Shown: piece by piece, positions 33,668-43,940 of the stretch
Position numbering within the stretch: position 1 is the first letter of the stretch
Layout of the letters: each line of letters begins with the position of its first letter
Assembly (NCBI RefSeq): GCF_030409685.1
Contig: NZ_JAUFQJ010000008.1
Span: 372,001-436,000 of the forward strand
Direction of reading: 5' to 3'
Source of the DNA: Ferruginibacter paludis
Lineage (GTDB): Bacteria > Bacteroidota > Bacteroidia > Chitinophagales > Chitinophagaceae
Length of the DNA stretch: 64,000 bases
Translations under genes and position numbers: made by a program
The notes under the pieces: model-generated
Databases searched by the model: none
What the model was told of the DNA's origin: nothing
The model's input: the letters and a program-made list of their open reading frames with translations, nothing else

Positions 33668-35194
33668 ATGCCTTCCATGACGAAACCAGTTGCTACCCTT
33701 TTCCTGTTTTTTTTGGCCTTGCAATGCATTGTTTTTTTTACCCCGCTACAAGCGCAACAACGAGTTAAACCCGTTATTGCCGGGGATTTTGCTGATCCAT
33801 CTATCATAAGGGTTGGCAGCACCTACTACGCTGCAGGCACTTCATCAGAATGGGCGCCGCACTTCCCTGTTTATATATCAACTGATCTTAAAAATTGGAA
33901 ACACCAGGGCTATATTTTTAACAAAGCACCCGAATGGACAGCAGGTTCTTTCTGGGCACCGGAATATTACAAGATCGGCAACACTTATTATCTGTATTAC
34001 ACCGCCCGGCGCAAAAAAGATAGTGTATCATACATCGGTGTGGCTACCTCTGCATATCCTGACAAGGGCTTTGTTGACCATGGCGTTATCGTAAACTTTG
34101 GTAAAGAAGCAATCGATGCATTTGTGTACAATGACATGGGGCAATTGTATATCACCTTTAAGGCTTATGGCCTGGATAACCGGCCTATTGAGTTATTGGG
34201 AAGCAAGCTTTCAAAAGATGGATTGAAGCTGGAGGGCAGCCCTTTTTTTTTGATGAAGGATGAGCCGCGTATGGGTATGGAAGGCCAGAGCATTCTCAAA
34301 AAAGGAAATTTTTATTACCTGTTCTATTCTGCAGGCAATTGCTGCGGAGCTGCTTGCAGTTATAATGTACGTGTTGCCAGGTCAAAAAAATTTACAGGTC
34401 CTTATGAAAATTTTACGGGTAACCCTGTACTGCAGGGCGGTGGCGACTTTACCTGCACCGGGCACGGTACTTTTGTAAACACAGCCGACGGCAAATACTA
34501 TTACCTGCACCATGCATACAGCAATAAAAACGGTGTGTTTACAGGCAGGCAGGGCATGCTTGCCGAACTGGTATGGCCCAACAATAGTGGCTGGCCGGCA
34601 TTTAAAGAAACGGAAACTGCACCAGCAGCGCCTGCCGCTATCAATGACCTTTTCAATAATAAACTGGCTGCCAAATACTGGCAATGGGATTTCCGCAATG
34701 CAATGCCTGTGGTGCAACAGCGCAATGGTTCCTTATTTTTATCCGGCACAGCCAGGGCAGATAATCTAACAGGCATAGTGCTAACTGTAAAGCCGGTATC
34801 CGATAGTTTTGACATCACCACCACCGTGGTAAATCATAACAATGTGCTGAAAGGGCTGGCTTTTTATGGTGATGCCAATGCAGCTGTCGGTGTTGGAACT
34901 ATCGGCGGTAAAGTGGTGTTTTGGGAGGTGAGGAGTAATAAACGAAACATACTGGCAGAGGCTGACATCGGCAGCACGTTACCGGTACAGCTTAAACTGA
35001 CTATGAAGCCCGACGCGACTACACTTGTTTACTACAGGCAGGGCAAAGAGCAATGGAAGTTGTTGCCAACCGCCCAACCGGTATCGGTACAGTTTTTACC
35101 TCAATGGGACAGAAGTCCGCGGGCCGGGCTGCATTTTAAAGGTGGGCCAACCGAGCAGGCCCAGTTTTCGGAGTTCTCATTCAAAAGCTATTAA
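33668..35194 (+). CDS. Secreted glycoside hydrolase family 43
   Basis: 508 residues with a signal peptide cut near QAQQ (residue 30). The five-bladed propeller of GH43 follows with its three acids: D43 in DFADPSII (base), D149 in EAIDAFVYND (pKa modulator) and E204 in GMEGQSI (acid). The cysteine-rich GNCCGAACSYN and CTGHG segments are typical of a subset of the family. A C-terminal beta-sandwich of about 170 residues resembles the jelly-roll added to many GH43 enzymes. Activity is likely on arabinose- or xylose-containing plant polysaccharides. No SusCD pair adjoins, so it is not in an evident polysaccharide utilisation locus. Confidence 0.9.
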   Translation: MPSMTKPVATLFLFFLALQCIVFFTPLQAQQRVKPVIAGDFADPSIIRVGSTYYAAGTSSEWAPHFPVYISTDLKNWKHQGYIFNKAPEWTAGSFWAPEYYKIGNTYYLYYTARRKKDSVSYIGVATSAYPDKGFVDHGVIVNFGKEAIDAFVYNDMGQLYITFKAYGLDNRPIELLGSKLSKDGLKLEGSPFFLMKDEPRMGMEGQSILKKGNFYYLFYSAGNCCGAACSYNVRVARSKKFTGPYENFTGNPVLQGGGDFTCTGHGTFVNTADGKYYYLHHAYSNKNGVFTGRQGMLAELVWPNNSGWPAFKETETAPAAPAAINDLFNNKLAAKYWQWDFRNAMPVVQQRNGSLFLSGTARADNLTGIVLTVKPVSDSFDITTTVVNHNNVLKGLAFYGDANAAVGVGTIGGKVVFWEVRSNKRNILAEADIGSTLPVQLKLTMKPDATTLVYYRQGKEQWKLLPTAQPVSVQFLPQWDRSPRAGLHFKGGPTEQAQFSEFSFKSY

Positions 35195-35358
35195 TACCGC
35201 AACACTGATCACAGTTTATTTTCACCAGCATTGCCGGGCAAGTATTTGCGCATAGCCGGATCCGTTGTGCTTTGTTACATTGCGATTTATTTTTGGCTGA
35301 CAATTGTTGGCGAGGGTTCAGTAGTAAAACGTCCCCGCATCATGTGCCTGTGCGTTTC

Positions 35359-35970
35359 TCAAACGACCAGTTCTGTTTCAATAAGTTTTAAAATTTCAGT
35401 CATATTCTTTGCTTGCCAAAACTTGTCCTGGTATCCCTGCGGTTCCCAATAACTATAAAACCGGTATTGGTTTTTCGTTGCCACTTCAATACTGTATGTT
35501 GTGCCGTCACGCCCCGCACTATAGCCTTCTACATCATCCTGGTTGAGCAATGTCAGTATCTGTAAGTCCAATAACTTTTTTGAGAATATTGGCCAGCCGG
35601 ATTTGGGTGAAACCTGCCTTATTTTTTTAGATAGAATAGTTTCCTCTTTATCGTCCCTGTTAACCTGGAAATCATAAACAGCCGCTGTCCAGTTGGTGTA
35701 TTTGTTTGTGATGACTACCAGCTTTTGCTCTTTTGCCACTGGCGAGTTATACCAAACCCTGACCTGTAAATCGTGGAAGCCATTTTCAAGCCTGTCAAGA
35801 CCTAACTCCTTTTGCCTGTCTTTTGCTAATAGATAAAAAATGTCAGCATGCCCGAAAACAGAGGCAGGTATTTCTGTTTTAAACGAGGATGTTGAATCGC
35901 CCTGTTGATGGCTTTTACAGCCACCAACCAAAATAGCAATTGTAAATAAAATAAAATTAGCTTGACTCAT
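35359..35970 (-). CDS. Lipoprotein of unknown function
   Basis: 203 residues from the ATG at 35970. The signal peptide ends in the lipobox LVGGC with C18 as lipidation site, which decides this start over the longer frame reaching 36069. The mature part is a mixed alpha/beta domain with no recognised family; FYSYWEPQGYQDKFWQAKNM near the C-terminus is the most distinctive segment. Probably attached to a periplasmic or outer-membrane face. Single gene. Confidence 0.7.
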   Translation of the reverse strand: MSQANFILFTIAILVGGCKSHQQGDSTSSFKTEIPASVFGHADIFYLLAKDRQKELGLDRLENGFHDLQVRVWYNSPVAKEQKLVVITNKYTNWTAAVYDFQVNRDDKEETILSKKIRQVSPKSGWPIFSKKLLDLQILTLLNQDDVEGYSAGRDGTTYSIEVATKNQYRFYSYWEPQGYQDKFWQAKNMTEILKLIETELVV

Positions 35971-36202
35971 AGCGGTAAATTTTATTGCGCATAGTACACA
36001 ACGGGCAGGCCTTTGTGCAGGCAGTAAAATCGCAAAATTCCGGCTGCCATTATCACTGCCGGTTAACATTATTTGTTGAAGTTAGTAATTAAAGTTGAGC
36101 GTCACTTATCAAGCCTCAACCACTATTGAAATTACAGAAACACATTCTGTTGCTGTCCCATAATTTACATTTTTTGGCCTTTCGGTCCCGACGGTGTTTC
36201 AT

Positions 36203-36385
36203 AGCTTAAGCAGCAACAAGCACTTGCTTTACGTGAAAACCCCAACGCCGGAAGCACTGCCTTTCAAAAGCGCTCATCCTCAATAGCGTGACCGCAAATG
36301 GTTTGCAACTCTTTTATGCGTCAGGGTTTCACTGTTACAGTTTATAATTGTTATTTGCTTCTGTGAAACTCCGACGGAACTCAAT
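36203..36385 (+). repeat. Copy of dispersed repeat R2
   Basis: Matches 50546-50735 nearly end to end: AGCTTAAG start, then ACGCCGGAA, GCGTGACC, TTTGCAACTCTTTT, TATAATT-TTATTTGCTTCTGTGAAA and a final GACTCAA-like end. It lies in the 740-base spacer between the lipoprotein and the T9SS adhesin; no gene was seen there. Confidence 0.65.
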
Positions 36386-36390
36386 TCATC

Positions 36391-36482
36391 CTGCGACAAG
36401 CCGGTGGGGACACCTACCTTAGATTGAAGAGTTTACACCAACTACGGAAGTATACAGCGATATTGGCAGGCAACACGTAGAG
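36391..36482 (+). repeat. Copy of short dispersed repeat R3
   Basis: GGTGGGGACACCTACCTT, then GAAGAGTTTACACCAACTAC and GGAAGTA, then GGCAACACGTAGA. The first parts recur at 45641-45700; GGCAACACGTAGA recurs at 58011-58023 beside rloC. Confidence 0.5.
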
Positions 36483-36714
36483 TCGCTCTAAATTTAAGGC
36501 TCAGGATTTTCAATTGCGTTGAGATATGCATGGCAAATGGCTTTTTCAGTTTTGTGAAGTTCGCTGAAGCGCTGGGATAAATTATGGCGACTCTCCATTT
36601 GTGCAAGCTTTCTTACAACTATTGCATTTGCCAAACTATTACAGAATAAAAATTAATCGATTAATGCTTACCTTCAATATTGTCCTGAGAATCCCTAAAC
36701 CTTTTTAATACCAG

Positions 36715-39700
36715 ATGAAAGCATATTTGAGTACTTTTTTGGTAGCATTTTTTGCGTTGCTGCTAAAACATGAAGACCTGCATGCACAAACAAAAAATCC
36801 CTGTGGCGTAGTAGCCCAAATATTGCCTGCAAGTAAAGATTCCGTTGTTACCGCCTATACCACCATCAACTTCACAAGCAATAGCATTAACGCAGATACA
36901 GTGTATTGGTTGTATGACCGTCTTTATCCGGGAGTAACGGGGCCTTCCTGGAACTATGGCGTCACGCCAGGAGTACATACCATTAGCCTGGTTGCCCGTA
37001 AGGGTCAGTGCGCAGATACAGCTACAGTTGTGTACTTCGCAGCGGGTACCGCTCAAAACAGGGACAGCTTCGCTTCGTTAAATTATGGATTCTATGAAAC
37101 GAATGAGGAAGCCACCTGTGTTGATAATACCCGTGACAGCGGTTTGGTAATGGGAGGCGTATCTTATCTGTGGAGATCTTGTGGCGAGCAGGGAATAGTT
37201 GTAAAAACAACTGAGAAGGGTTGTATTGAATAGTCGAAAAAATTTGAAGTTCCCTATTACTGCAATAATTCAAAGGTAACGGCGATAGCAGCAACTGCAG
37301 ACAACAATTATTACGTGATAACAAATAGCAGTGAAATTGCCCGGCTTGATAAAAATGGAAACCTGGTTTGGAACAAAAGACTTAATCAGGGTCAGCAAAT
37401 TGCAGGCATATCATTTATTACCAGCGACCCCCAAAGCTTTATTTACACGCTCTATCTGACACCAGATTTTGGCTGGATCGTCACCAAAATGGACAGTAAT
37501 GGTACAGTTGTATGGAATAAATATTGTAGCCTCTCCTACAACTTTATGAATGACCAGGGCCAATTTGACTATGCTTCACCGAGCGGCTTACTATGGCTTA
37601 ACGGCAATATTTATGTGTGTGGCAATGCTCATTTAAGACAGGATCAATCTTACTTTGCCTTTATTACAAAATTAGACGCATTAACCGGCAAGCGGCAATG
37701 GCAATATGGATACACGGATCAGGCCAATCCAACAACTATTGCATTTGCTCATATGTCTGCTTACGGAGATTTATTGATGTGCTCAAGCTTTGCCAATGGC
37801 CAAATGGTTTCACTCATCAGCCAGCAGGGTGACGTTGTTAAAAATATCGGTGTACAATTTCCCTTGACCTATAGCCAGAAAGTATCAAAAGCATATGCTG
37901 ACAAAAAGGGACGCATTTACATGATGCAATGGACGGAAGAAGCTCTTAATCTTCAACCTTATTTTTGGTATGCAACCAATTTCGCGGTTGTAGACACTTC
38001 GCTGAACAAATACGGAGGGATGGTGTTGGCTGAATACCAAAGAAGTTATTTTATTGATGCTACCATGGCGGCGAATGACAAGTTTGCAGCAGTTGGAGAG
38101 CAGTTTGGATACGTTGACAATGGCGCTTTAAGTTCACGTGACTTCCGGTTGTTGAAAATGGATACCATAAAGGCGGCGCCGGATTATTGTTTTAGCATTG
38201 AAAATAACTATGTAGTTAGCAAAAAAAATCTCGACCGGATTGATTTTAAATATGAAATTGATTCATCGCTCGTACTGCAGGCAGGTGATGCAAGTGCGTA
38301 TACTTTAACAGACGCTTTTGTTCAGTCACGTTTTACCTGTCCTGATTTTCTTGATTCCTGCAGTTACATAAAGATAACAGGCCCTGCATCAGTATGCAGT
38401 TTGAAGGATGTATATACTTACAGGGTCCATCGAAATCGGAAATGTGGTTTAATTCCTCAATGGGTGCTGCCTTCCGGAGTACAAATGGTCAACAGTACCG
38501 ATACAGCTGTTTCACTGCGGTTTAATAAACCAGGTATTTACCATATTGCTGCAATTCTTCACAGTTGTATACCGGTAAAAGATTCGCTCATTATTGAGGT
38601 AGCTCCCAAACTGGCAACACTTAATCTTGGCAACGATACAATTATTTGCAGTGGAACCGCTATACAACTTCATGCAGGCACTGATTTTTTAACTTATCAG
38701 TGGAACAATGGTTCAACGGATTCCGTACTAACCATTACGCAGCCGGGCGTATACTGGGTAGAAGCCGCTGATTCCTGCAGCAATAAAACCAGGGACAGTA
38801 TCACTATTAATCCGTTTAATTTGGCCATTGATTTAGGACCAGACAGAGCCATGTGTTACAACGACACTATACAATTGAAAGCTCCCGGAGGGTTTTTAAA
38901 CTATCAATGGTCGGATAATTATTTTATTGATTTTCTTAATCAGCCTGATGTAGTGGTGAATCCACCAAAAGACACCGCTTATTACTTGCAGGCGGAAAAG
39001 CTGCCTGGTTGCTTTGCTTTTGATACAGTGCACATTAAAGTTAATAAAGTGCCCCCGGTGCAACTGGGCAACGATATTAGCCTGTGTACAGGCGACAGTG
39101 TGCGCATTAGCGCACCTGCTGGTTTTGTTTCCTATTTATGGAACAATGGAAATACATCAGCAGCTATTATTATTAAGCAACAAGGGCAATACAGTGTTAC
39201 CGCGAAAACTGCAGAGGGCTGCAAGGCCAGTGATACTTTAAGTATTGTAAAAGTTTGGTCAAAACCGCTTATAACGCTGGATCACAATACCGGCTTATGT
39301 GTGGGAACAACCAGGCGACTTGAACCGGGAAATTTTGTTTCCTACCTGTGGCAGGACGGTAGTACCAGCAATAGTTTTGACGTTGGCAACACCGGAGTTT
39401 TTTTTGTAACGGTAAAAGATGACCACAATTGTATCAATACCGATACAGTTAAAATAGTAACCCTTTTGCCCGCCCCGTCTTTATTTCTCCCTGCGGATAC
39501 GGCAATTTGTAGTTACGGCCAGTCAACATTATCAGCATCAAATCACTATTCAAAATACTTATGGAGCACCGGCAGCACCGATGCTTCAATTACTGTAGAC
39601 AAGCCCGGAAATTATTGGTTGCAGGTTACAGATCAATTCAGTTGCATTGGTACGGATACCGTGATGATATCCTTAAAAGATTGTATGGAAGGCTTCTATA

Positions 39701-39963
39701 TTCCAACTGCTTTCAGCCCCAACCAGGATGGCAAAAACGATATTTTTAAACCACTGATCTTTGGCAATATTGTTTCCTTTGAATGGATTATATACAACCG
39801 TTTTGGCCAAAAGGTATTCAGCTCTTCGTTGCCTGACAATGGTTGGGATGGCATGTATAAAGGAATAGTGCAGGGAATTGGCGCTTATACCTGGCAGTGC
39901 CGGTTTCGCATTGCAGGACAACAGCAACAATCAAAATCCGGAACGGTAATGCTCATCCGGTAA
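36715..39963 (+). pseudogene. T9SS-sorted multidomain surface protein interrupted by one amber codon
   Basis: Two frames, 36715-37233 and 37315-39963, are in the same register and separated only by a TAG at 37231-37233; codons 37234-37314 between them read sensibly (SKKFEVPYYCNNSKV). Without the stop the protein is 1082 residues. It has a signal peptide ending HAQ, an N-terminal PKD-like domain, a beta-propeller-like middle (WNKRLNQGQQIAG and similar), then five repeats of the type LGNDTIICSG...YQWNNGSTDS...YWVEA, and a gliding-motility C-terminal domain (PTAFSPNQDGKNDIF; YNRFGQKVF; WDGMYKG) that directs type IX secretion. Likely a cell-surface adhesin or sensor. It could be a recent mutation, a sequencing error, or suppressed. 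The downstream part alone would lack a signal peptide. Confidence 0.8.
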
Positions 39964-39977
39964 AATCATGACCTGTG

Positions 39978-40290
39978 TCCTTATCAGCGCAAGCAGCTTT
40001 TCAGACTGTTAAAGGCTTACCCTTGCGCAAGGACGTAGCGTTGGCTCTGTGCGCCGGATATCTTTGTGCCACTGCCGGCTCGGCATAGTAACACTTCCAA
40101 TAATTAATAGGCTTACTATTTTTGATTTGGCTGCTATTATGATTGCCCCACTTAATACAATATTATTGTTAGCGAATTTGTTGTTTGGTATAAGGATAGC
40201 CAACGCCCCTGCCCTGCCCTGCCCTGCCCTGTCCTACTTTCTTGCGCCAACGCAGACTCCACTTCAGCACAACGCCTGAACCAAATGGGG
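39978..40290 (+). repeat. Dispersed MITE-like repeat R1, copy A
   Basis: Full-length copy. Left end GCGCAAGCAGCTTTTCAGAC; inverted arms CTTGCGCAAGGACGTAGCGT and, on the right, TTTCTTGCGCCAACGC; inner arms GGATATCTTTGTGCC and GGTATAAGGATAGCC. Between the arms lies the conserved AATAATTAATAGGCTTACTA and TTATTGTTAGCG. The right arm holds a run of five CCCTG units (40204-40234). It fills the gap between the T9SS protein and an outer-membrane protein. Confidence 0.75.
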
Positions 40291-40318
40291 GGAAAGTATT
40301 GTCCCTCTATTTTAATTC

Positions 40319-40972
40319 TTAGAACAGGTATGTTAATGTTGGAGTGAAGGTCACTGCCTCCAATGTTTGTGCAGATATAAGGTAATAAGCTCTAACTCTT
40401 ATTCCTAATTCAAATTTTGTATCAATCTTTTTTTGAAAATGAACGCCCCCAAAAATTCCGCCCTCCTCCAATCTTGAATTTTTAAAATTCCTTTCCTCGA
40501 CTATTATATCGTTGGCAAAATTTTCAACTGAAATTTCTTGTTGATGCATTGTAGCATACACAACGCCAAAATGGTATTTAAGCATAGGATTTGATTTATT
40601 AAATCTTCGCTCATAACCTAATTGATAAAAATCATTACTATGCCTGATGTTAAAATCTTTGATAAAGAGATTAACTCCGTTAACATTTCCTGAATAATTT
40701 TTCTCTCCGGCGTTGGTACTTCTGGAATAGCCGCCAATTAAAGAAGAATGATCATTTAAGTGATAGTTCATTTCAATACCGCCCACAGTTCCCAGGAAAT
40801 TCTTATTGTAGAAGTTTGTTTTGTTCGCAGGCCCTTCTGTTTCATCATATGAACGAACAAAAAAGTTACCATTCAGACCATAATTAACCTCCAGTGAAAA
40901 TCTTTTGGAATTTTGGGCCTGCAGTTGGCAGTACAATACAATAGATAAGAAAAGAAAAATAGAAGATTTCAT
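40319..40972 (-). CDS. Predicted outer-membrane beta-barrel protein
   Basis: 217 residues with a signal peptide ending QAQN (residue 20). The mature part is a string of amphipathic strands (FSLEVNYGLNGNFFV; GGIEMNYHLNDHSSLIGGYS; GIRVRAYYLIS) and ends in an aromatic-terminated strand TPTLTYLF, the usual signal for outer-membrane insertion. The size fits an eight- to ten-stranded OmpW/OmpX-like barrel. No specific function can be assigned. Single gene. Confidence 0.7.
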   Translation of the reverse strand: MKSSIFLFLSIVLYCQLQAQNSKRFSLEVNYGLNGNFFVRSYDETEGPANKTNFYNKNFLGTVGGIEMNYHLNDHSSLIGGYSRSTNAGEKNYSGNVNGVNLFIKDFNIRHSNDFYQLGYERRFNKSNPMLKYHFGVVYATMHQQEISVENFANDIIVEERNFKNSRLEEGGIFGGVHFQKKIDTKFELGIRVRAYYLISAQTLEAVTFTPTLTYLF

Positions 40973-41105
40973 TTGATAATTTTGAAATAAGTTTTGTCAT
41001 TTGAAGTAAAATAACGTTGTGGTAATATTGAAATAACATCCATCGGATATGGGGCTTTATGCAGGCTGGGAAATCAAATTCTGCCCCGGGCCGATGGTTA
41101 TTTTT

Positions 41106-41176
41106 TATCAGCAGGAGTTACACTGTTATAATTTTGATAGTTGCTATTGCCTCTGTGAAAACCTGAATGGCCTCAA
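41106..41176 (+). repeat. Fragment of dispersed repeat R2
   Basis: Matches the last 70 bases of the R2 copies: TTACACTGTTATAATTTTGA, then TTGCTATTGCCTCTGTGAAA, ending GGCCTCAAG. It reaches the 3' end of the next gene. Confidence 0.5.
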
Positions 41177-41742
41177 GCCGACTTGCTTTTTATTTTCCCC
41201 AAATGTATTTGTAATCCCAGGCCAGAATTAAACTGTGTTATTGTACTCCCCGGAATATTTTTTTGCACGGTAGATTGGTATCCTACAGTAAATTCCAGGG
41301 CAATGTGCTGATTAAAAAAAATGGATGGCCCTGCTGAAACAGTATAGCCATACGATGTTGAAGTGTTAGCCGGTTGCGATTCGTACCGGTTCTTGTTTTT
41401 AAAATGGTTATAACTGCCATCGATGAATACGTTTACCATTTTAGCAGCTGGCAAAAAATAATACCTTGCAAAAGGCGACAAGCTTGTATTTGTGTTTGTA
41501 GAACTTACTGAACCTATTGTTTGATGATAAGATGCAAGATTCAACCTTACACCAGCAGCTAGTTTGTCAATAATAAAATATCCAATGTTGGGTGCAACAA
41601 CAAGGCTGGTTGTTTTATAACCGCCGTTTTTGGTTGAGTTAAAATTAATGTTTCCGCCAACTAAAAACTGGCCTTTGTTTACCTGGCTGCTGGCAGTAAC
41701 GGACATAACAATAAAGAGTGAGATTAGTGTAAAGAGTTTCAT
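41173..41742 (-). CDS. Outer-membrane beta-barrel protein
   Basis: 189 residues with a signal peptide ending TASSQ (residue 20). Strands such as GQFLVGGNINFNST, SLVVAPNIGYFIIDKLAAGVRLNL and YGYTVSAGPSIFFNQHIALEFTVGY, and an end near LGLQIHLGK, are typical of small Bacteroidota outer-membrane barrels (PF13568-like). Function unknown. Its last codons lie at the edge of an R2 repeat fragment. Confidence 0.75.
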   Translation of the reverse strand: MKLFTLISLFIVMSVTASSQVNKGQFLVGGNINFNSTKNGGYKTTSLVVAPNIGYFIIDKLAAGVRLNLASYHQTIGSVSSTNTNTSLSPFARYYFLPAAKMVNVFIDGSYNHFKNKNRYESQPANTSTSYGYTVSAGPSIFFNQHIALEFTVGYQSTVQKNIPGSTITQFNSGLGLQIHLGKIKSKSA

Positions 41743-41870
41743 AATGGTAAAATTGATTGGTGAGAAATGAAGATATAATTTAAAAACTTAAAGAACTGTA
41801 AATGTTATTTATTTTATTTACGCATAAAGTCCGTCAGCGGGAGCAACATTTCAACCAAATAAATCTTTCA

Positions 41871-42000
41871 TTGGCGCAAAGGGATAACGTTGGTAACGAG
41901 CGCCGGATATCCTTGCATCATTTCTTTCCAGCACCGTCCCTAGCTAACGCAGTGGCTCGGAAGGAAACCTTGCCAGGAATGAGCACAAGATATCATGGTA
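41871..42000 (+). repeat. R1-related repeat, short variant
   Basis: Begins like R1 (TTGGCGCAAAGGGATAACGT, then TGGTAACGAGCGCCGGATAT) and then switches to a different interior, TTTCTTTCCAGCACCGTCC and later GGAAGGAAACCTTGCCAGGA, which form inverted arms. The same change of interior is seen at 45422-45640. Confidence 0.5.
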
Positions 42001-42027
42001 CAGGCGGGCGCTCTCACTGCCCTTAGC

Positions 42028-42690
42028 TTAGCTAACTTGCTTGAACGTTTCAAGTTCTTTATAAAACGCAATTGCTTTTATAATTGATTTTCCGCCCGAA
42101 CCCTCAATTAAAGTCTTTACCCACTTTTTATTTGCGCTCTCCATTGTCTGATTTTTGTATAGCCAATAAGCCAGGAATGTAAATGAAGAAGTCAGTAAAA
42201 ATTGGAAGATAATATAATCCCAACTTACAGAATGCGGAAACCATTTGTCGCTCAAATAAAATGTTGTCCAAAAAGGGAATTGTAAAACCATAAAACGACT
42301 GTGACGTAAAACAGATAATTGTAGTTTGGTTAATTTTTGCTGTATCTCTGTAATACTCCCGTTATAATCAATGTTATTTGTCCAAACCAAATGTTTAATA
42401 TAGTCGTATAAAGCTTTTACATTGATAAGAAATATAGCACCTATAGAAAGGATAAAATAATTTCCCGAAGAAGAATAATGTGAAATTGCATAGAATAGAA
42501 ACATGCCTAACAAAATTAAATAGACAACTGCCGCAACAATTCCTCTTGTTTTGAACCGGATTAAAGATTGTAAGGCTGATTCAGCTTTTTGACTAATTAC
42601 CTCTTTTAAAAGTTGCTTGTTAATTACCAATGACTGGTCAATTTTTTCATACTGTTCTTTCCATAAAAGAACAAAATTTGTTTCTTCCAT
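42028..42690 (-). CDS. Membrane protein paired with an ECF sigma factor
   Basis: 220 residues with a cytoplasmic N-terminal region of about 45 residues, two hydrophobic helices (near 50-70 and 77-95) and two more near 137-150 and 160-180. It starts five bases after the sigma factor gene stop, so the two are co-transcribed. This arrangement resembles a sigma/anti-sigma pair, but no zinc-finger or FecR-type anti-sigma motif is present. A sensor or sigma-inhibitor role is inferred only from the context. Confidence 0.7.
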   Translation of the reverse strand: MEETNFVLLWKEQYEKIDQSLVINKQLLKEVISQKAESALQSLIRFKTRGIVAAVVYLILLGMFLFYAISHYSSSGNYFILSIGAIFLINVKALYDYIKHLVWTNNIDYNGSITEIQQKLTKLQLSVLRHSRFMVLQFPFWTTFYLSDKWFPHSVSWDYIIFQFLLTSSFTFLAYWLYKNQTMESANKKWVKTLIEGSGGKSIIKAIAFYKELETFKQVS

Positions 42691-42695
42691 AATAT

Positions 42696-43205
42696 TTAAG
42701 TTATGCTCTGTGAAAACCGTTGTTTTAAAATGTCTTTTATTCTGCCAATTTTAGTTGCCACATTGGTTTCGGTAATGCCGATGATTTCCGCCATCTCTTT
42801 GTGACTCTTTTCTTCCAGGTAAAGTAACATTAATGCTTTGTCTAACTCTTTCAATTCAGAAATAAACTGATTTAAAAAAGATGTACTTTCCCCTATTTGT
42901 TTTTTATCCTCAAAATCGGCTACATTAAATAAGCTTTCAGAAAACGGGTTACTAATTTCTTTTCTTGTTTTTTCCTTTCTATAAAATGAAATGGCAGTAT
43001 TCAAAGCAATCCGGTAAATCCAGGTTGAATGCTTAAAATGTTCGTCATAGCTATCAAATGATTTCCATAATTTCAGAACAATCTCCTGTACAAGGTCTTT
43101 TCTATCTTCGGTGTCTTTACAATAAGAATTAGCCACTTTGTAAATGATACCTTTATTAGTTTCAATGACTGAAAGAAATAAGTCGGGCTTAAAAATTTTA
43201 GTCAT
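42696..43205 (-). CDS. ECF-type RNA polymerase sigma factor
   Basis: 169 residues with region 2 (ANSYCKDTEDRKDLVQEIVLKLWKSFDSYD; HSTWIYRIALNTAISFYRK) and region 4 (LDKALMLLYLEEKSHKEMAEIIGITETNVATKIGRIKDIL) of group 4 sigma-70 factors. It should direct RNA polymerase to a small regulon, perhaps including its own promoter and the membrane protein gene that follows. The ATG at 43205 fits the usual length. Confidence 0.9.
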   Translation of the reverse strand: MTKIFKPDLFLSVIETNKGIIYKVANSYCKDTEDRKDLVQEIVLKLWKSFDSYDEHFKHSTWIYRIALNTAISFYRKEKTRKEISNPFSESLFNVADFEDKKQIGESTSFLNQFISELKELDKALMLLYLEEKSHKEMAEIIGITETNVATKIGRIKDILKQRFSQSIT

Positions 43206-43680
43206 TCTCTCTAATTATTACATTAACCATTTTAGTTATTTTCTTAATTATACGCACAACAAACTAAAATATCACAGTAAGGGTGAAATATATTTTTAAG
43301 AAATTAGTTTGAGGAATTATCTGTCTTAGTCCTGCTTGTAGGTTAGGGTGAAGTCGCTGATACGCTCATGTAAACTTCTCTTTGCGTTAAATACCCGGTA
43401 ATCGCTTTTTGTTTGATATCCATTTTTTAGTTGATTTGTAGTCAACCGATTTCAGGACGAGACATAGTAAGTAATCCTGAAATAGTATGCAAAATATTTG
43501 AGGGCATCGAGCGATAAATGTTTTGTGAGCGTCTGATTTTACATTTTTAAGAGGTATCTAGATATTGCCCATAACTCAAATATATGCGCTAAAACTCTCT
43601 GTTAAATGAAATTTTACAGTCTAAGCAAACCTTTTTGTGTCCCATTATTTGTCTGATTATAGATGTTGTTCAAGCTGAAG
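43206..43680. other. Gene-free spacer upstream of the sigma factor
   Basis: About 475 A/T-rich bases. A short minus-strand frame near 43380-43440 begins MDIKQKAITGYLTQREVYMS and stops after a few more codons. It is vaguely like the start of a transposase helix-turn-helix, but too short to call. No other feature was recognised. Confidence 0.4.
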
Positions 43681-43940
43681 CCCAAGGGGTGAAGCGTTGG
43701 TAATGTGCGCCAGCTATCCTTGTGCCGTTGCCAGAGTTCTACAAAGTAACACTTCCCAATAATTTATATGCTTACTATTTTTGTTTGCACAACTAACATG
43801 ATTGCCGCAATGGGTGCATCATTATTGTTAGTGCGTTTGTTGTCTGGCACAAGGATAGCCAACGCTTCTGCCCTGCCCTACACCTTTCGCCAACGCAGAC
43901 TTCACTTATGTAGACCGCTTGCGCCAAAGGGTGTCTCAGG
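43681..43940 (+). repeat. Dispersed MITE-like repeat R1, copy B
   Basis: Contains GAAGCGTTGGTAATGTGCGC, inner arm GCTATCCTTGTGCC, the A/T-rich centre with TTATTGTTAGTGCG, then GGCACAAGGATAGCC and ACCTTTCGCCAACGCAGAC. Its right end enters the 3' end of the serine hydrolase gene and supplies that gene's stop codon. Confidence 0.7.

Noticed and set aside
40009..40203. Minus-strand frames with shared wording such as SVTLQSRQ-HKDIRRTLPT (also at 48400-48663, 50163-50366, 55198-55452, 45403-45738)
   Set aside because: They are translations of the R1 repeat copies, not genes; the similarity is of the repeat DNA, and start and end points differ in each.
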